64,000 bases of DNA from Lichenibacterium ramalinae (GCF_004137085.1 NZ_QYBC01000004.1:124001-188000), one strand, 5' to 3'. Counted from the stretch's first letter, positions 53,971-62,952 are shown. Made by a program: numbers and translations. The notes: generated from the letters alone by a model not told the origin.

Positions 53971-53990
53971 AATCGTTATGAGCAACGATT
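53971..53990 (+). promoter_or_regulatory. Inverted repeat bracketing the start codon of the restriction-modification gene
   Basis: AATCGTT and AACGATT flank ATGAGC, so the ATG at 53978 lies in the loop of a possible 7-base-pair hairpin. In DNA it could bind a regulator, in RNA it could limit initiation. No ribosome site stronger than a weak purine patch is seen before it. Confidence 0.5.
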
Positions 53991-56900
53991 CGCACGCAAA
54001 ACGAGCAAAGCCACTCGACGCCTTCATCCGCCGCTGGCAGGGCAGGCAGGGAGGGCAAGAGCGGGCCAACTACGGTCTCTTCCTGGTGGAGCTCTGCGAC
54101 GCGCTCGACCTGCAGCGGCCAGAGCCGGCCGAAGCCGGGGCGCGGGCCAACGACTACGTCTTCGAACGCGTTCTCAGCAAAAGGGACCGGGACGGCGTCG
54201 TCAGCCATCCGCGGATCGACCTCTACAAGCGAGGTTGCTTCATCCTCGAAGCGAAGCAGTCCCGGTTCAAGGGCGCCCGCAACGAGATCCTCGGGCAGCT
54301 GGCGCTCCCGGCCATGCCGACACCGAGCCAGGGACGGCGCAGTGCGGACCGGGCCTGGGACGTGCTGATGGTCAATGCCCGCCAGCAGGCCGAGGCCTAT
54401 GTCCCGCTGCTGCCGGTGGACCATGAACCGCCGCCGTTCCTCATCGTCTGCGACGTCGGCCATTGTTTCGAGATCTACGCCAATTTTCGGCGTGACGGGA
54501 AGGTTTACGACCAGTTTCCCGACCGGCGCAGCTTCCGCATCTACCTCGACGAACTGCGTCAGCCCGAGATCCAGGCGCGGCTGAGCGCGATCTGGGAGGA
54601 CCCGTCCTCGCAAGATCCGGCGCGCCACGCCGCGCGCGTGTCCCGCGCCATCGCGGAGCGCCTCGCCGCCGTCACCAAGGCGCTGGAAACCGCCGGCCAC
54701 GCGGCCGACGACGTGGCCATGTTCCTGATGCGCTGCCTGTTCACTATGTTCGCGTCCGACGTGGGCCTGCTGCCGCCGGCCTCCTTCAAGATCGCGCTGG
54801 AGCGCTGCGAGGCCGATCCCACCCGTTTCGTGCCGATGATCGAGCAGCTCTGGGCCGCCATGGATGCGGGCGGCTACGCGCACGCCGTCGAGGGCCACGT
54901 CCGTCGGTTCAACGGCGCCTTCTTTAAGCAGCGCAGCGTTCTGCCGCTGGGGCGCGAGGAGATCGGCGAACTGCGCCGCGCCGCCAGCCACGATTGGCGG
55001 GATGTCGACCCCTCGATCTTCGGGACGCTGCTGGAGCAGGCTCTCGAGCGGGACGAGCGCCGCCGCCTCGGTGCCCATTATACGCCGCGCGCCTACGTTG
55101 AGCGCCTCGTCGTCGCGACGGTCATCGAGCCGCTGCGGGCCGAATGGCTCGCCGCCTATTCCACCGCCGAGCGCCAGAAGACCGAGGGGCGGACCGCGGA
55201 GGCCCGCCGCACCGTGGCGGCCTTTCACGATCGGCTCTGCGCGACGCGCGTCCTCGACCCCGCCTGCGGCACCGGTAATTTCCTCTACGTGGCCCTGGAA
55301 TTGATGAAGCGGCTCGAGGACGAGGTGCTCGAAGCCCTGGCGGCCCTCGGGGGCCAGGAGGCGCTGTCGGGCCTCGAAGGCCACACGGTGGATCCGCACC
55401 AGTTCCTCGGTCTGGAGATCAACCCGCGGGCCGCCGCCATCGCCGAACTGGTGCTCTGGATCGGGCACCTGCAGTGTCACCTGCGCACCCGGGGCGGGTT
55501 GCCCAACGATCCGGTGTTGAAGGACTTCCACAACATCCGGGTCCGGGACGCCGTGCTCGACGGCGACGCCCCCCGACCCCGCAGGCCCGATTGGCCCGTC
55601 GCGGAATTCATCGTCGGCAATCCGCCCTTCATGGGCGGCAAGGACGTCCGGGCGAGATTGGGCGACCGCTATGCCGAAGCGCTCCGGGCGGCCCACCCGG
55701 CGATGAACGAGAGCGCCGACTACGTCATGTATTGGTGGGACCACGCCGCCTCCCTCCTGACCCAGCCCGGCACGGTGCTGCGGCGCTTCGGCTTCGTCAC
55801 CACGAACTCCATCGGCCAGGTCTTCCAGCGTCGAGTCATCCACCGCCACCTGTCGGCAGCGCGCCCGGTTTCCATCGTCATGGCGGTGCCCGACCATCCC
55901 TGGACCAAGGTGTCGCGAGACGCGGCGGCAGTGCGCATCGCCATGACGGTCGGGGAGGCCGGCGTCGTGCAAGGCTCGCGTCGCACGGTGGTCAGCGAGG
56001 CCGGGCTCGACACCGACACGCCGCTGCTCGTGCTCGACGAGCGCCAGGGCCGCATCAACGCCGACCTGACCGTCGGGGTGGACGTCACCATCGCCCAGCC
56101 ACTGCGGGCCACCCAGGGCCTGTGCTCACCCGGCGTCAAGCTGCACGGGGCCGGCTTCATCGTGACGGACGCCGAGACGCGCCACCTGGGGCTCGGGCGC
56201 CGAGCGGGGCTCGACCGCCACATCCGGCCCTACCGCAACGGACGCGACCTGACCTCCCGGCCGCGCGGCGTATCGGTGATCGACCTGCACGGCCTCGACA
56301 TCGACGACGTGCGGAGGCGGTTTCCCGAGGTGTACCAGCACCTGTTGCTGTGCGTCGCGCCCGAGCGTGCGGACAACAACCGGGCCGTCTACCGCGACGC
56401 CTGGTGGATCTTCGGCGAGCCACGGCGGGAATTGCGCCCCGCCCTTGAGGAACTGCCGAGGTTCATCGCCACCGTCGAGACGGCGAAGCACCGTGTATTC
56501 CAGTTCCTCGACCGCGAGATCCTGCCTGACAACATGCTGGTGGTGGTGGCCTCCGCCGACCCCTTCGTGCTCGGGGTCCTGTCGTCGCGGCTGCATGGCC
56601 TTTGGTCGGCGGCGAGCGGCGGCACGCTGGAGGACAGGCCCCGCTATTCGAAGTCCCGCACCTTCGATCCCTTCCCGTTCCCGGCGGCCGAGGAAGCCGG
56701 GCGGCGCGGCATCGGCGCCATCGCCGAGGAGATCGACCGGCATCGCAAGGCCGTCCTCGCCGACGGTCCTCATCTGACCCTGACCGGCCTCTACAATGTC
56801 CGCGACCGCCTCCGGGCCGGCACGTTGCCGGCAGAGCTGACGGCCGGCGAGCGCCGCATCTTCGACGATGGGCTCGTGCTGATCCTGGCCGAGCTGCACG

Positions 56901-57358
56901 ACCGGCTCGACCGCGCCGTGGCTGCCGCCTACGGCTGGCCGGCGGAACTGGACGACGAGGGCGCCCTCGACCGGCTCGTGGCCTTGAACGCCGAACGGAT
57001 CCGCGAGGAGGCACGGGGCGTCGTGCGCTGGCTCCGGCCGGACTACCAGGTGCCGCGCTTCGCCATGCCGAACGACCGCGCCGACCTCGCGCTCGTCGGC
57101 GGCATGCCGCGGGCACCCGCCGTCGCGGCGGCCCCGAAGCCCTCCTATCCGTCCGAGGACGCCGCCCAGACGGCTGTCGTCATGGCGGCGCTGATGCGGG
57201 CCTCGGGAGCGCTCGACGCCGGCAGCATCGCCACCAGCTTCAAGCAGGGGCGACGCGTCGCCCCCAAGGTCGCCGCGGTGCTGCTGTCGCTCTACCGCAT
57301 GGGGCTCGTCGCCACGGTGGACGGCGGGGACAGCTTCAGGCTGCAGCGGTATGGCTGA
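53978..57358 (+). CDS. Single-chain type IIL (MmeI-like) restriction-modification enzyme
   Basis: A 1126-residue enzyme with nuclease, N6-adenine methyltransferase and target recognition in one chain. The nuclease site is D81-(9 residues)-E91-A-K93, the same D-X9-ExK spacing as in MmeI. The methyltransferase has motif I DPACGTGNF (427-435) and motif IV NPPF (548-551) in the gamma order. The target-recognition part follows (about 620-900), and the C-terminus adds about 200 residues. MmeI is 919 residues, so this is longer. These enzymes methylate one strand and cut unmodified DNA at a fixed distance. It stands alone between ettA and the CHRD gene. Base use is similar to neighbours, so transfer is not evident. 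Confidence 0.87.
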   Translation: MSNDSHAKRAKPLDAFIRRWQGRQGGQERANYGLFLVELCDALDLQRPEPAEAGARANDYVFERVLSKRDRDGVVSHPRIDLYKRGCFILEAKQSRFKGARNEILGQLALPAMPTPSQGRRSADRAWDVLMVNARQQAEAYVPLLPVDHEPPPFLIVCDVGHCFEIYANFRRDGKVYDQFPDRRSFRIYLDELRQPEIQARLSAIWEDPSSQDPARHAARVSRAIAERLAAVTKALETAGHAADDVAMFLMRCLFTMFASDVGLLPPASFKIALERCEADPTRFVPMIEQLWAAMDAGGYAHAVEGHVRRFNGAFFKQRSVLPLGREEIGELRRAASHDWRDVDPSIFGTLLEQALERDERRRLGAHYTPRAYVERLVVATVIEPLRAEWLAAYSTAERQKTEGRTAEARRTVAAFHDRLCATRVLDPACGTGNFLYVALELMKRLEDEVLEALAALGGQEALSGLEGHTVDPHQFLGLEINPRAAAIAELVLWIGHLQCHLRTRGGLPNDPVLKDFHNIRVRDAVLDGDAPRPRRPDWPVAEFIVGNPPFMGGKDVRARLGDRYAEALRAAHPAMNESADYVMYWWDHAASLLTQPGTVLRRFGFVTTNSIGQVFQRRVIHRHLSAARPVSIVMAVPDHPWTKVSRDAAAVRIAMTVGEAGVVQGSRRTVVSEAGLDTDTPLLVLDERQGRINADLTVGVDVTIAQPLRATQGLCSPGVKLHGAGFIVTDAETRHLGLGRRAGLDRHIRPYRNGRDLTSRPRGVSVIDLHGLDIDDVRRRFPEVYQHLLLCVAPERADNNRAVYRDAWWIFGEPRRELRPALEELPRFIATVETAKHRVFQFLDREILPDNMLVVVASADPFVLGVLSSRLHGLWSAASGGTLEDRPRYSKSRTFDPFPFPAAEEAGRRGIGAIAEEIDRHRKAVLADGPHLTLTGLYNVRDRLRAGTLPAELTAGERRIFDDGLVLILAELHDRLDRAVAAAYGWPAELDDEGALDRLVALNAERIREEARGVVRWLRPDYQVPRFAMPNDRADLALVGGMPRAPAVAAAPKPSYPSEDAAQTAVVMAALMRASGALDAGSIATSFKQGRRVAPKVAAVLLSLYRMGLVATVDGGDSFRLQRYG

Positions 57359-57369
57359 GCCGCATGCGC

Positions 57370-57397
57370 TTGGCGCCGCAGCCTGCGACCCTATAAC
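57370..57397 (+). promoter_or_regulatory. Candidate sigma-70 promoter for the CHRD gene
   Basis: TTGGCG (57370-57375), a 16-base spacer and TATAAC (57392-57397) lie just before the hairpin and ribosome site of the CHRD gene. A start of transcription near 57403 would place the hairpin at the 5' end of the RNA. Confidence 0.4.
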
Positions 57398-57403
57398 CCA
57401 TGT

Positions 57404-57424
57404 GTGGCCGGCCTGATCGGCCAC
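57404..57424 (+). other. Hairpin in the leader of the CHRD gene
   Basis: GTGGCCG and CGGCCAC form a perfect 7-base stem around GCCTGAT, 15 bases before the ATG and just upstream of GGGAGG. It may protect the 5' end of the mRNA or terminate the upstream transcript. Confidence 0.4.
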
Positions 57425-57439
57425 GCAGGGAGGACGACA

Positions 57440-57886
57440 ATGCGTTCCACGATGTTCCTGGCCGGGATGGCTTTCGCGAGTTCCATCGTCCTGTGCCTGG
57501 CCGCCGCGCCGGCCGACGCCGAGACGGTCCACTACAAGGCCATGATCATGCCGGCCAGCGAAGTGCCGCCGGTCAAGGACAGCAAGGCCACCGGCCAGCT
57601 CGCCGCCACCTTCGACACCGTCACCAAGGTGCTGAGCTACGACGTGACCTATGCGGACCTGACCGGCCCGGCTTCGGCGGCCCATTTCCACGGCCCGGCC
57701 CCGGTCGGCACCAACGCCGGCGTGATGGTGCCGATCAAGGGCGAACTCGCCAGCCCCATCAAGGGCGAGGCGACGCTGACCGACGCGCAGGCGAAAGCGC
57801 TGACCGACGGCGACATGTACTTCAACATCCACACGGCCGCCAACAAGGGCGGCGAGATGCGGGGCCAGGTGCTGAAGGGGATGTGA
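57440..57886 (+). CDS. Exported CHRD-domain protein
   Basis: A 148-residue protein with a signal peptide (cleaved near ADA, about residue 28) and one CHRD domain: MIMPASEVPPV, LSYDVTYADLTGPASAAHFHGPA and YFNIHTAANKGGEMRGQ. These are the usual CHRD landmarks (EVPP, AHFHGPA, HTxxNxxGExRG). Bacterial CHRD proteins are periplasmic and of unknown role. The ATG at 57440 lies behind GGGAGG and is preferred over the GTG at 57404, which falls in the leader hairpin. Confidence 0.9.
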   Translation: MRSTMFLAGMAFASSIVLCLAAAPADAETVHYKAMIMPASEVPPVKDSKATGQLAATFDTVTKVLSYDVTYADLTGPASAAHFHGPAPVGTNAGVMVPIKGELASPIKGEATLTDAQAKALTDGDMYFNIHTAANKGGEMRGQVLKGM

Positions 57887-58019
57887 CGGGGGCCGCCCGC
57901 GCGGCGCACCCGGCCCTCGGCGGGGCCGAGGGTCGCCTCCGGATCAGAATCGACCGGGTCCCGCCGAGCCGGGGCCCGCGCCGGCTGGTCAACTCGCCGG
58001 GCAGCCTTCGACGGGACCC

Positions 58020-59558
58020 ATGACAGACCGACAGCCCAATATCCTGATCGTGATGGTGGATCAGCTGGCGCCGCGCTTCCTGCCCATCCACGGCCATCCG
58101 CTGGTCCGGGCGCCGAACCTCCAGCGGCTGGCGGCCCGGGGCACGGTCTTCGAGCGCGCCTATTGCAACAGCCCGCTCTGCTCGCCCTCGCGCACCGCCT
58201 TCATGACCGGGGCCTTGCCGTCGCGCACCGGCGGCTACGACAACGCGGCCGAGTTCCGGGCCGACATCCCGACCTTCGCGCATTACCTGAGGCGGCTCGG
58301 CTATCGCACGGTCCTGTCGGGCAAGATGCACTTTTGCGGACCGGACCAGCTGCACGGCTTCGAGGAGCGGCTCACCACCGACATCTATCCGGCCGACTAC
58401 GGCTGGACGCCCGATTGGGACAGGCCGGACGAGCGTCCGAGCTGGTACCACAACATGTCCTCCGTGACGGAGGCCGGCCTGTGCATCCGCACCAACCAGA
58501 TGGACTTCGATGAGGAGGTCGCCTTCGCGGCCGAGCGGGCGATCTACGACCACGTCCGCGGCAAGGACCGCCGCCCGTTCCTCATGGTGGCGTCCCTCAC
58601 CCACCCCCACGACCCCTTCGCCATCACGCGGCCCTTCTGGGACCTCTACCCCGAGACGGCGATCGACATGCCGCGGGTCGGCCTCGGCGACGTCCCGCTC
58701 GACCCGCATTCCGCCCGCATCCGGCACGTCTGCGCCATGGATGCCCAGCCGGTGTCGGACGCGCAGGTCCGCGACGCCCGGCACGCCTATTACGGCGCCA
58801 TCTCCTTCTGCGACGCGCAGCTCGGCCGCCTGCTGGACGCGCTCGACGCCACCGGCCTCGACGACACCGCGGTGCTGTTCCTCGGGGACCACGGCGAGAT
58901 GCTGGGCGAGCGCGGCCTCTGGTACAAGATGAGCTTCTTCGAGGGCGCCTGCCGGGTGCCGCTGGTCGTCTCGGTGCCGGGGCGCTTCCCCGCCGGCCGC
59001 AGCGCCGCCGCCGTGTCGCTGGTCGACGTGTTGCCGACCTTGGTCGAACTCGCCGGCGGCGACGTCGCCCGGCTCGCCAGCCCCGTCGATGGGCGCAGCC
59101 TGCTGCCGCACCTCGCCGGGCAGGGCGGCCACGACGAGGTCCTGGGCGAATATCTGGCCGAGGGCGCGGTGGCGCCGCTCGTCATGGTGCGGCGCGACCG
59201 CTGGAAGTTCGTGCACAGCCCGGCCGATCCGGACCAGCTCTACGACCTCGATGCGGACCCCGAGGAACTGACCAACCTCGCCGCCGCGCCCGACCAGGCC
59301 GACCGCGTCGCGGCTTTTCGCGCCGAAGTGGCGGCCCGCTGGGACCTGTCGGCCCTCGACGGCGCGGTGCGCGAAAGCCAGCGCCGGCGCCGGCTCGTCG
59401 ACGCCGCGCTGATGACCGGCTCGACCAAGCCCTGGGACTACCAGCCGTTCCGCGACGCCACCCGGCAGTACATGCGCAACACGATGGATCTCGACGACCT
59501 CGAGGCCATGGCGCGTTTCCCGCGCGTGGCGGCCGGCACCGGAGGCACGGACCCCTGA
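58020..59558 (+). CDS. betC: Choline-sulfatase
   Basis: A 512-residue cytoplasmic sulfatase that hydrolyses choline-O-sulfate to choline and sulfate, feeding glycine-betaine synthesis. The formylglycine site is C54-SPSR in NSPLCSPSRTAFMTG; metal ligands include D14 near the N-terminus and the DHGEMLGERGLWYK segment. The C-terminal part (KPWDYQPFRDATRQYMRN, DLEAMARFP) is the choline-sulfatase tail. No betA, betB or betI genes are adjacent, so it is outside the usual bet cluster. Confidence 0.9.
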   Translation: MTDRQPNILIVMVDQLAPRFLPIHGHPLVRAPNLQRLAARGTVFERAYCNSPLCSPSRTAFMTGALPSRTGGYDNAAEFRADIPTFAHYLRRLGYRTVLSGKMHFCGPDQLHGFEERLTTDIYPADYGWTPDWDRPDERPSWYHNMSSVTEAGLCIRTNQMDFDEEVAFAAERAIYDHVRGKDRRPFLMVASLTHPHDPFAITRPFWDLYPETAIDMPRVGLGDVPLDPHSARIRHVCAMDAQPVSDAQVRDARHAYYGAISFCDAQLGRLLDALDATGLDDTAVLFLGDHGEMLGERGLWYKMSFFEGACRVPLVVSVPGRFPAGRSAAAVSLVDVLPTLVELAGGDVARLASPVDGRSLLPHLAGQGGHDEVLGEYLAEGAVAPLVMVRRDRWKFVHSPADPDQLYDLDADPEELTNLAAAPDQADRVAAFRAEVAARWDLSALDGAVRESQRRRRLVDAALMTGSTKPWDYQPFRDATRQYMRNTMDLDDLEAMARFPRVAAGTGGTDP

Positions 59559-59631
59559 AGCGGCCGTCCGGCCGGCAGCGGGCTGCCCGCGCTTCCGGTC
59601 CGGCCGCGCCCCGCGGAGCCCGCGTGCCGCG

Positions 59632-59892
59632 TCAGGCCTTGCCGGACTTGCACTTGCGCATGAAGGCCGAACGCGGCTTGCCGTGCACGTTGGCGGCATC
59701 GGCCTTCTTCGAGCATTCGAGCGACTGGGCCGTGCGGGGCTTCGGCGCCTTCTTGGCCATGGGGGCCATCGGGGCGGCGCTCATCGGGGCGGCGGGGGCG
59801 GGCGCCGACGGCGCGGCGGCCGTCTGGGCGAAGGCGCCGCCGGACGCGAGGGCGATCGCCAAGACGGCGAGGAGCGGGAGTCTGCTGGTCAT
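59632..59892 (-). CDS. PsiF-repeat exported small protein
   Basis: An 86-residue protein. Signal peptide about residues 1-23 (GAFAQ), an Ala/Pro/Met-rich stretch, then a single PsiF-type repeat: SLECSKKADAANVHGKPRSAFMRKCK, with two conserved cysteines and a conserved GxxRxxFMxxC pattern. PsiF is phosphate-starvation inducible in E. coli; function is unknown. It is convergent with choline-sulfatase. Confidence 0.85.
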   Translation of the reverse strand: MTSRLPLLAVLAIALASGGAFAQTAAAPSAPAPAAPMSAAPMAPMAKKAPKPRTAQSLECSKKADAANVHGKPRSAFMRKCKSGKA

Positions 59893-60026
59893 GACCTGTC
59901 CATCCGTGGTTTCGTCGATCCGGCGCCGACCTCGAATCGCCGAGCGGCGTCACCGGAAGGGTAGGGTGGTGCATGTCCCCCACAAGCCACGCGTTGCAAC
60001 CGGCGCATGTCCGGCTGTGGATTGTG

Positions 60027-60329
60027 ATGCGAACGTGGCGCGCCGGCCACAGCGGTGAGCGGCACTCCCGCCCGCGCCTGGCCGGGCGGTCGCGGCGCGG
60101 CGCCGCTGCTCTCGTCCTCCTCCTGGCGGCGGGGCCCGACCTGGTAGCGGGCTCCGACCTGGCGTCGGCCCGCCCCCGGCCCAAGGCCGAGCCCGCCCCG
60201 CCGGTGCGGGCCTGCCCCGAGATGGGCGACGGCTTCGTGCGGCTGCCGGGATCAGACACCTGCGTGAAGCTGGGCGGCAGCGTGCGGGTCGAGTTCATGA
60301 AGCAGGGCGGCGGCGCTGCCGACCGCTGA
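60027..60329 (+). CDS. Short protein with porin-like N-terminal motif
   Basis: A 100-residue protein. A basic start (MRTWRAGHSGERHSR) is followed by a hydrophobic segment (AALVLLLAAGPDLV) resembling a signal peptide, and then CPEMGDGFVRLPGSDTCVKLGGSVRVEF. That last part is the start of mature alphaproteobacterial porins of the Porin_2 type (C..GxGFxxxPGTDTCxxIGG). The usual 300-residue barrel is absent. It is either a degraded porin gene or a small protein using the motif. The start is uncertain; 59973 is an alternative. Confidence 0.5.
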   Translation: MRTWRAGHSGERHSRPRLAGRSRRGAAALVLLLAAGPDLVAGSDLASARPRPKAEPAPPVRACPEMGDGFVRLPGSDTCVKLGGSVRVEFMKQGGGAADR

Positions 60330-60392
60330 CAGGGCGTCGACGGGCTGTTAACGCTCGTCGCCGAAAGTGCCCCGCCGAAACAGGGAAACGCG

Positions 60393-60548
60393 ATGCTCCA
60401 CCGTCAAGCCTGCCGCGTGTTGGCGCTGCTCATCGTCGCTGCGGCGTTGAGCGGCTGCGACAAGTGCGCCGATTACTTCATCGCCAACCCCTTCGGCACC
60501 AAGCCGCCCGGCACCTGCCCGTCCGGAGCGCTGCCGAGCAACCGATAG
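60393..60548 (+). CDS. 51-residue lipoprotein
   Basis: A short gene found by translating this stretch by hand. ATG at 60393 behind AGGGAA; stop TAG at 60546-60548. The protein has a hydrophobic signal (VLALLIVAAA) and a lipobox LSGC (acylated C22), followed by a 30-residue tail with two more cysteines (C25, C42) and a NPFGTKPPG turn. It resembles no family I know. The lipobox and ribosome site make it plausible. Confidence 0.65.
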   Translation: MLHRQACRVLALLIVAAALSGCDKCADYFIANPFGTKPPGTCPSGALPSNR

Positions 60549-60706
60549 GACGGGGACGGGCCCCGTCGCAAGGAGAGCCCGCGCGAGGGTTCTCGAACGC
60601 CGGCACGGTCCGCGGTATCGCTCGAACGTGAGATCTTGCAACGGGTTGCCCGGAAGCGCGAAAGCGGTTCCGAGCGAGCCGGTCCTGCCCGAGACGGCGC
60701 CTCGCC

Positions 60707-62101
60707 TCAGTAGGCGCAGTCGCGGAAGGCCGGGTCGACGCTGCCGTTCCAGTCGCCGTGGAAGCGCTCCAGCAACAGGTCGGCCCGGGTCTGCCCCCGG
60801 TCGACCAGCGCTTCGAGCGGCGCGAGGTAGACGGTCTCGTCCTGTCCGGCGGCGTCGCGCCGCGCGCGCCGCGCGAGGCCGCCCCGCGCGATGGCGAGCA
60901 TGTCGCGCGCGATGTCGCGGAAGCTGCGGCCCGCCACGACGGTGCGGAAGCCCTGGGTCGGCACGGCGTCCCGCATCGCCTGGCGAACCCCCGCCTGGTC
61001 GGCGCCCGACCAGGGCGCGGCGAGGTCGGCGGCGGCGTCGAGCGCCACCGGATCGTAGAGCAGGCCACCGAACAGGGCGCCGAGCGCCACGATCATGTCG
61101 GCCGAGCCGACGTCCTCGCCCCGCATCTCGAGGTAGCGCTTGAGGCGGACCTCGGGGAAGATGGTCGACAGGTGGTTGGCCCAGTCCGACAGCGTGGCGC
61201 GCTCGCCGGGCAGGGCGGCGAGGCGCCCGTCGAGCAGGTCCCTGAAGCTCGCGCCGCTGACGTCGTGGTAGCGCTCGCCCCGCTTGACGAAATACAGCGG
61301 CACGTCGAGCGCGTAATCGACGTAGCGCTCGAAGCCCATGCCGGATTCGAAGGCGAAGGGCATCATGCCCGAGCGGGCCACATCGGTGTCGAGCCAGATG
61401 TGGGCCCGCTCGGACAGGAAGCCGCTGGGACGGCCGTCCTTGAAGGGCGAATTGGCGAAGAGCGCCGTCGCGACCGGCTGCAGGGCGAGCGACACGCGCA
61501 GCTTGCGCACCATGTCGGCCTCGCTGGCGAAGTCGAGGTTGGCCTGGACCGTCGAGGTCCGGAACATCATGTCGAGGCCGCGCGACCCCACCTTCGGCAT
61601 GTAGCCCGCCATGATGCGATAGCGCCCCTTGGGCATCATGGGCGTGTCGGACAGGCTCCATTTCGGGCTCGAGCCCAGCGCCAGGAAGCCGATGCCGAGC
61701 GGCTCGGCGACGGCCTTCAGGGCGCCGAGGTGGGACGCGAGCTCGTCGCGGGATTCGTGCAACGAGGTCAGCGGGGCGCCCGAAAGCTCGAACTGCCCGC
61801 CGGGTTCGAGCGAGATCGCCCCGCCCGTCCCGGCATCGTCGGCGAGGCCGATCGGACAGCCTTCCTCGACGATCCGCTCCCATCCCTGCAGCTCAGCCAG
61901 GCCGTCGAGCAGGGCCCTGATGCCGCCGCGCCCGCCCGCCGGGTCGCCCTCGTAGGGGACGGGGCTCAGCGTGTCGCGGTAGAACGGCAGCTTCTCGTTC
62001 TCGATGCCGATGGCCTGGCCAGGCTTGCAGCCGGCCTCGAACCAGCCGACGAGATCGTCCCGCGTCTCGATCGGCGTCGTGTCGGTGGTGTCGCGGGCCA
62101 T
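60707..62101 (-). CDS. gshA: Glutamate-cysteine ligase, class II (plant/proteobacterial type)
   Basis: A 464-residue ATP-dependent ligase that joins glutamate and cysteine, the first step of glutathione synthesis. Family marks: WFEAGCKP and GIENEKLPFY near the N-terminus, GGQFELSG (substrate site), SDTPMMPKGRYRIM, TVQANLDF and RYLEMRGEDVGS. This is the type found in Alphaproteobacteria and plants, not the E. coli type. The ATG at 62101 gives the standard N-terminus. GrxC, which uses glutathione, is in the same window but not linked. The neighbouring small protein is divergent. Confidence 0.95.
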   Translation of the reverse strand: MARDTTDTTPIETRDDLVGWFEAGCKPGQAIGIENEKLPFYRDTLSPVPYEGDPAGGRGGIRALLDGLAELQGWERIVEEGCPIGLADDAGTGGAISLEPGGQFELSGAPLTSLHESRDELASHLGALKAVAEPLGIGFLALGSSPKWSLSDTPMMPKGRYRIMAGYMPKVGSRGLDMMFRTSTVQANLDFASEADMVRKLRVSLALQPVATALFANSPFKDGRPSGFLSERAHIWLDTDVARSGMMPFAFESGMGFERYVDYALDVPLYFVKRGERYHDVSGASFRDLLDGRLAALPGERATLSDWANHLSTIFPEVRLKRYLEMRGEDVGSADMIVALGALFGGLLYDPVALDAAADLAAPWSGADQAGVRQAMRDAVPTQGFRTVVAGRSFRDIARDMLAIARGGLARRARRDAAGQDETVYLAPLEALVDRGQTRADLLLERFHGDWNGSVDPAFRDCAY

Positions 62102-62363
62102 GCAGTGCTTTCACGCCTGGGACCGCCCCGCCGGGGGCGGCTGGAATGGCCGTGCGGCCGTGCCATCAGTTAGGCAAGAGCGATCGAACTGGCAACGTGC
62201 TGCTTTTGCATCACGGCGGCGGAATCGCCCGCAGCCTGGGGACGGAATCGCCCCGGCGTCGGAACTTACGGGAAACTAACCTGAGTCCGATGCGTTTCAT
62301 GCCAGTCGAGCCATGCCCGGCACCATGCGCGCCGGGTCCGGTCGACGAAGAAAGGGAGACATC
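62102..62363. other. Divergent region between gshA and the small exported protein gene
   Basis: 262 bases without a supported gene. It contains a repeated GGAATCGCC and a somewhat less GC-rich stretch near 62255-62295 (CTTACGGGAAACTAACC). Promoters for both flanking genes are expected here; I could not place them. Confidence 0.4.
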
Positions 62364-62600
62364 ATGAATTCGCTCAAGAAGACCATCGCCCTGGCCTGCG
62401 CCGCCTCCGTGCTCGGCTTCGGCGTCGCCGTCGCCCAGACCGCCCCGGCCGCTCCCGACGCCGCTGCCCCTGCCGCCGGCGATACGGCCGCTCCGGCCGC
62501 CGATGCGCCCGCGACGAAGCCGATGAAGCCGATGAAGAGCATGAAGATGTCCAAGAAGACGTCGCACAAGGCGTCGACTCACAAGAAGAAGACCATGTGA
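62364..62600 (+). CDS. Small exported Ala/Pro- and Lys/Met-rich protein
   Basis: A 78-residue protein. Signal peptide about 1-25 (VLGFGVAVAQ), an Ala/Pro region, and a C-terminal basic tail (MKPMKSMKMSKKTSHKAST) rich in Lys, Met, Ser and His. The ATG at 62364 follows GGGAGAC. Similar small secreted proteins are common in Hyphomicrobiales, unnamed and of unknown function; Met/His content hints at metal contact but this is a guess. Confidence 0.7.
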   Translation: MNSLKKTIALACAASVLGFGVAVAQTAPAAPDAAAPAAGDTAAPAADAPATKPMKPMKSMKMSKKTSHKASTHKKKTM

Positions 62601-62952
62601 GTCGACGGCGGCCTCGTCCCGCCGCTGCCGCCCCAGGTGATCGCCCCGGGGATGCTGCGGGCGGAGCCGACGATCTCGGCGGGTCGCCGCCGAAACTGCT
62701 GCCTCCGCCCCGCGCTGGCGCGGGACGGGGGCATGGGAGTCGCACACGGATGTGGCGCCCGAATGTGGCGCTGGGCACGGCGCCTGGGCTCGGGACGGGG
62801 TCGGCGCCATCGCGTGATGCCGGTTGCAGCCGATCACGATTTCCCGGCTGGGTGAGGATATCGGTGGCTTGCCGCGGTTCCCGCCGCCCATAGGGCCGAA
62901 TCGTTAAGGGTCTATCGTCATCCTGCGGTCTTCATCGAGGGGGACCGCGCCC
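62601..62952. other. Gene-free stretch before the Flp pilin gene
   Basis: 352 bases with no supported gene, RNA or repeat. Short frames (such as one on the plus strand from 62597) are Arg/Pro/Gly-rich and look like GC artefacts. The last 60 bases (AATCGTTAAGGGTCTATCG) are less GC-rich and may be the pilin promoter. Confidence 0.5.

Noticed and set aside
53963-55972. Minus-strand frame of 669 codons over the restriction-modification gene
   Set aside because: No motif and antisense to clear catalytic motifs; shadow.
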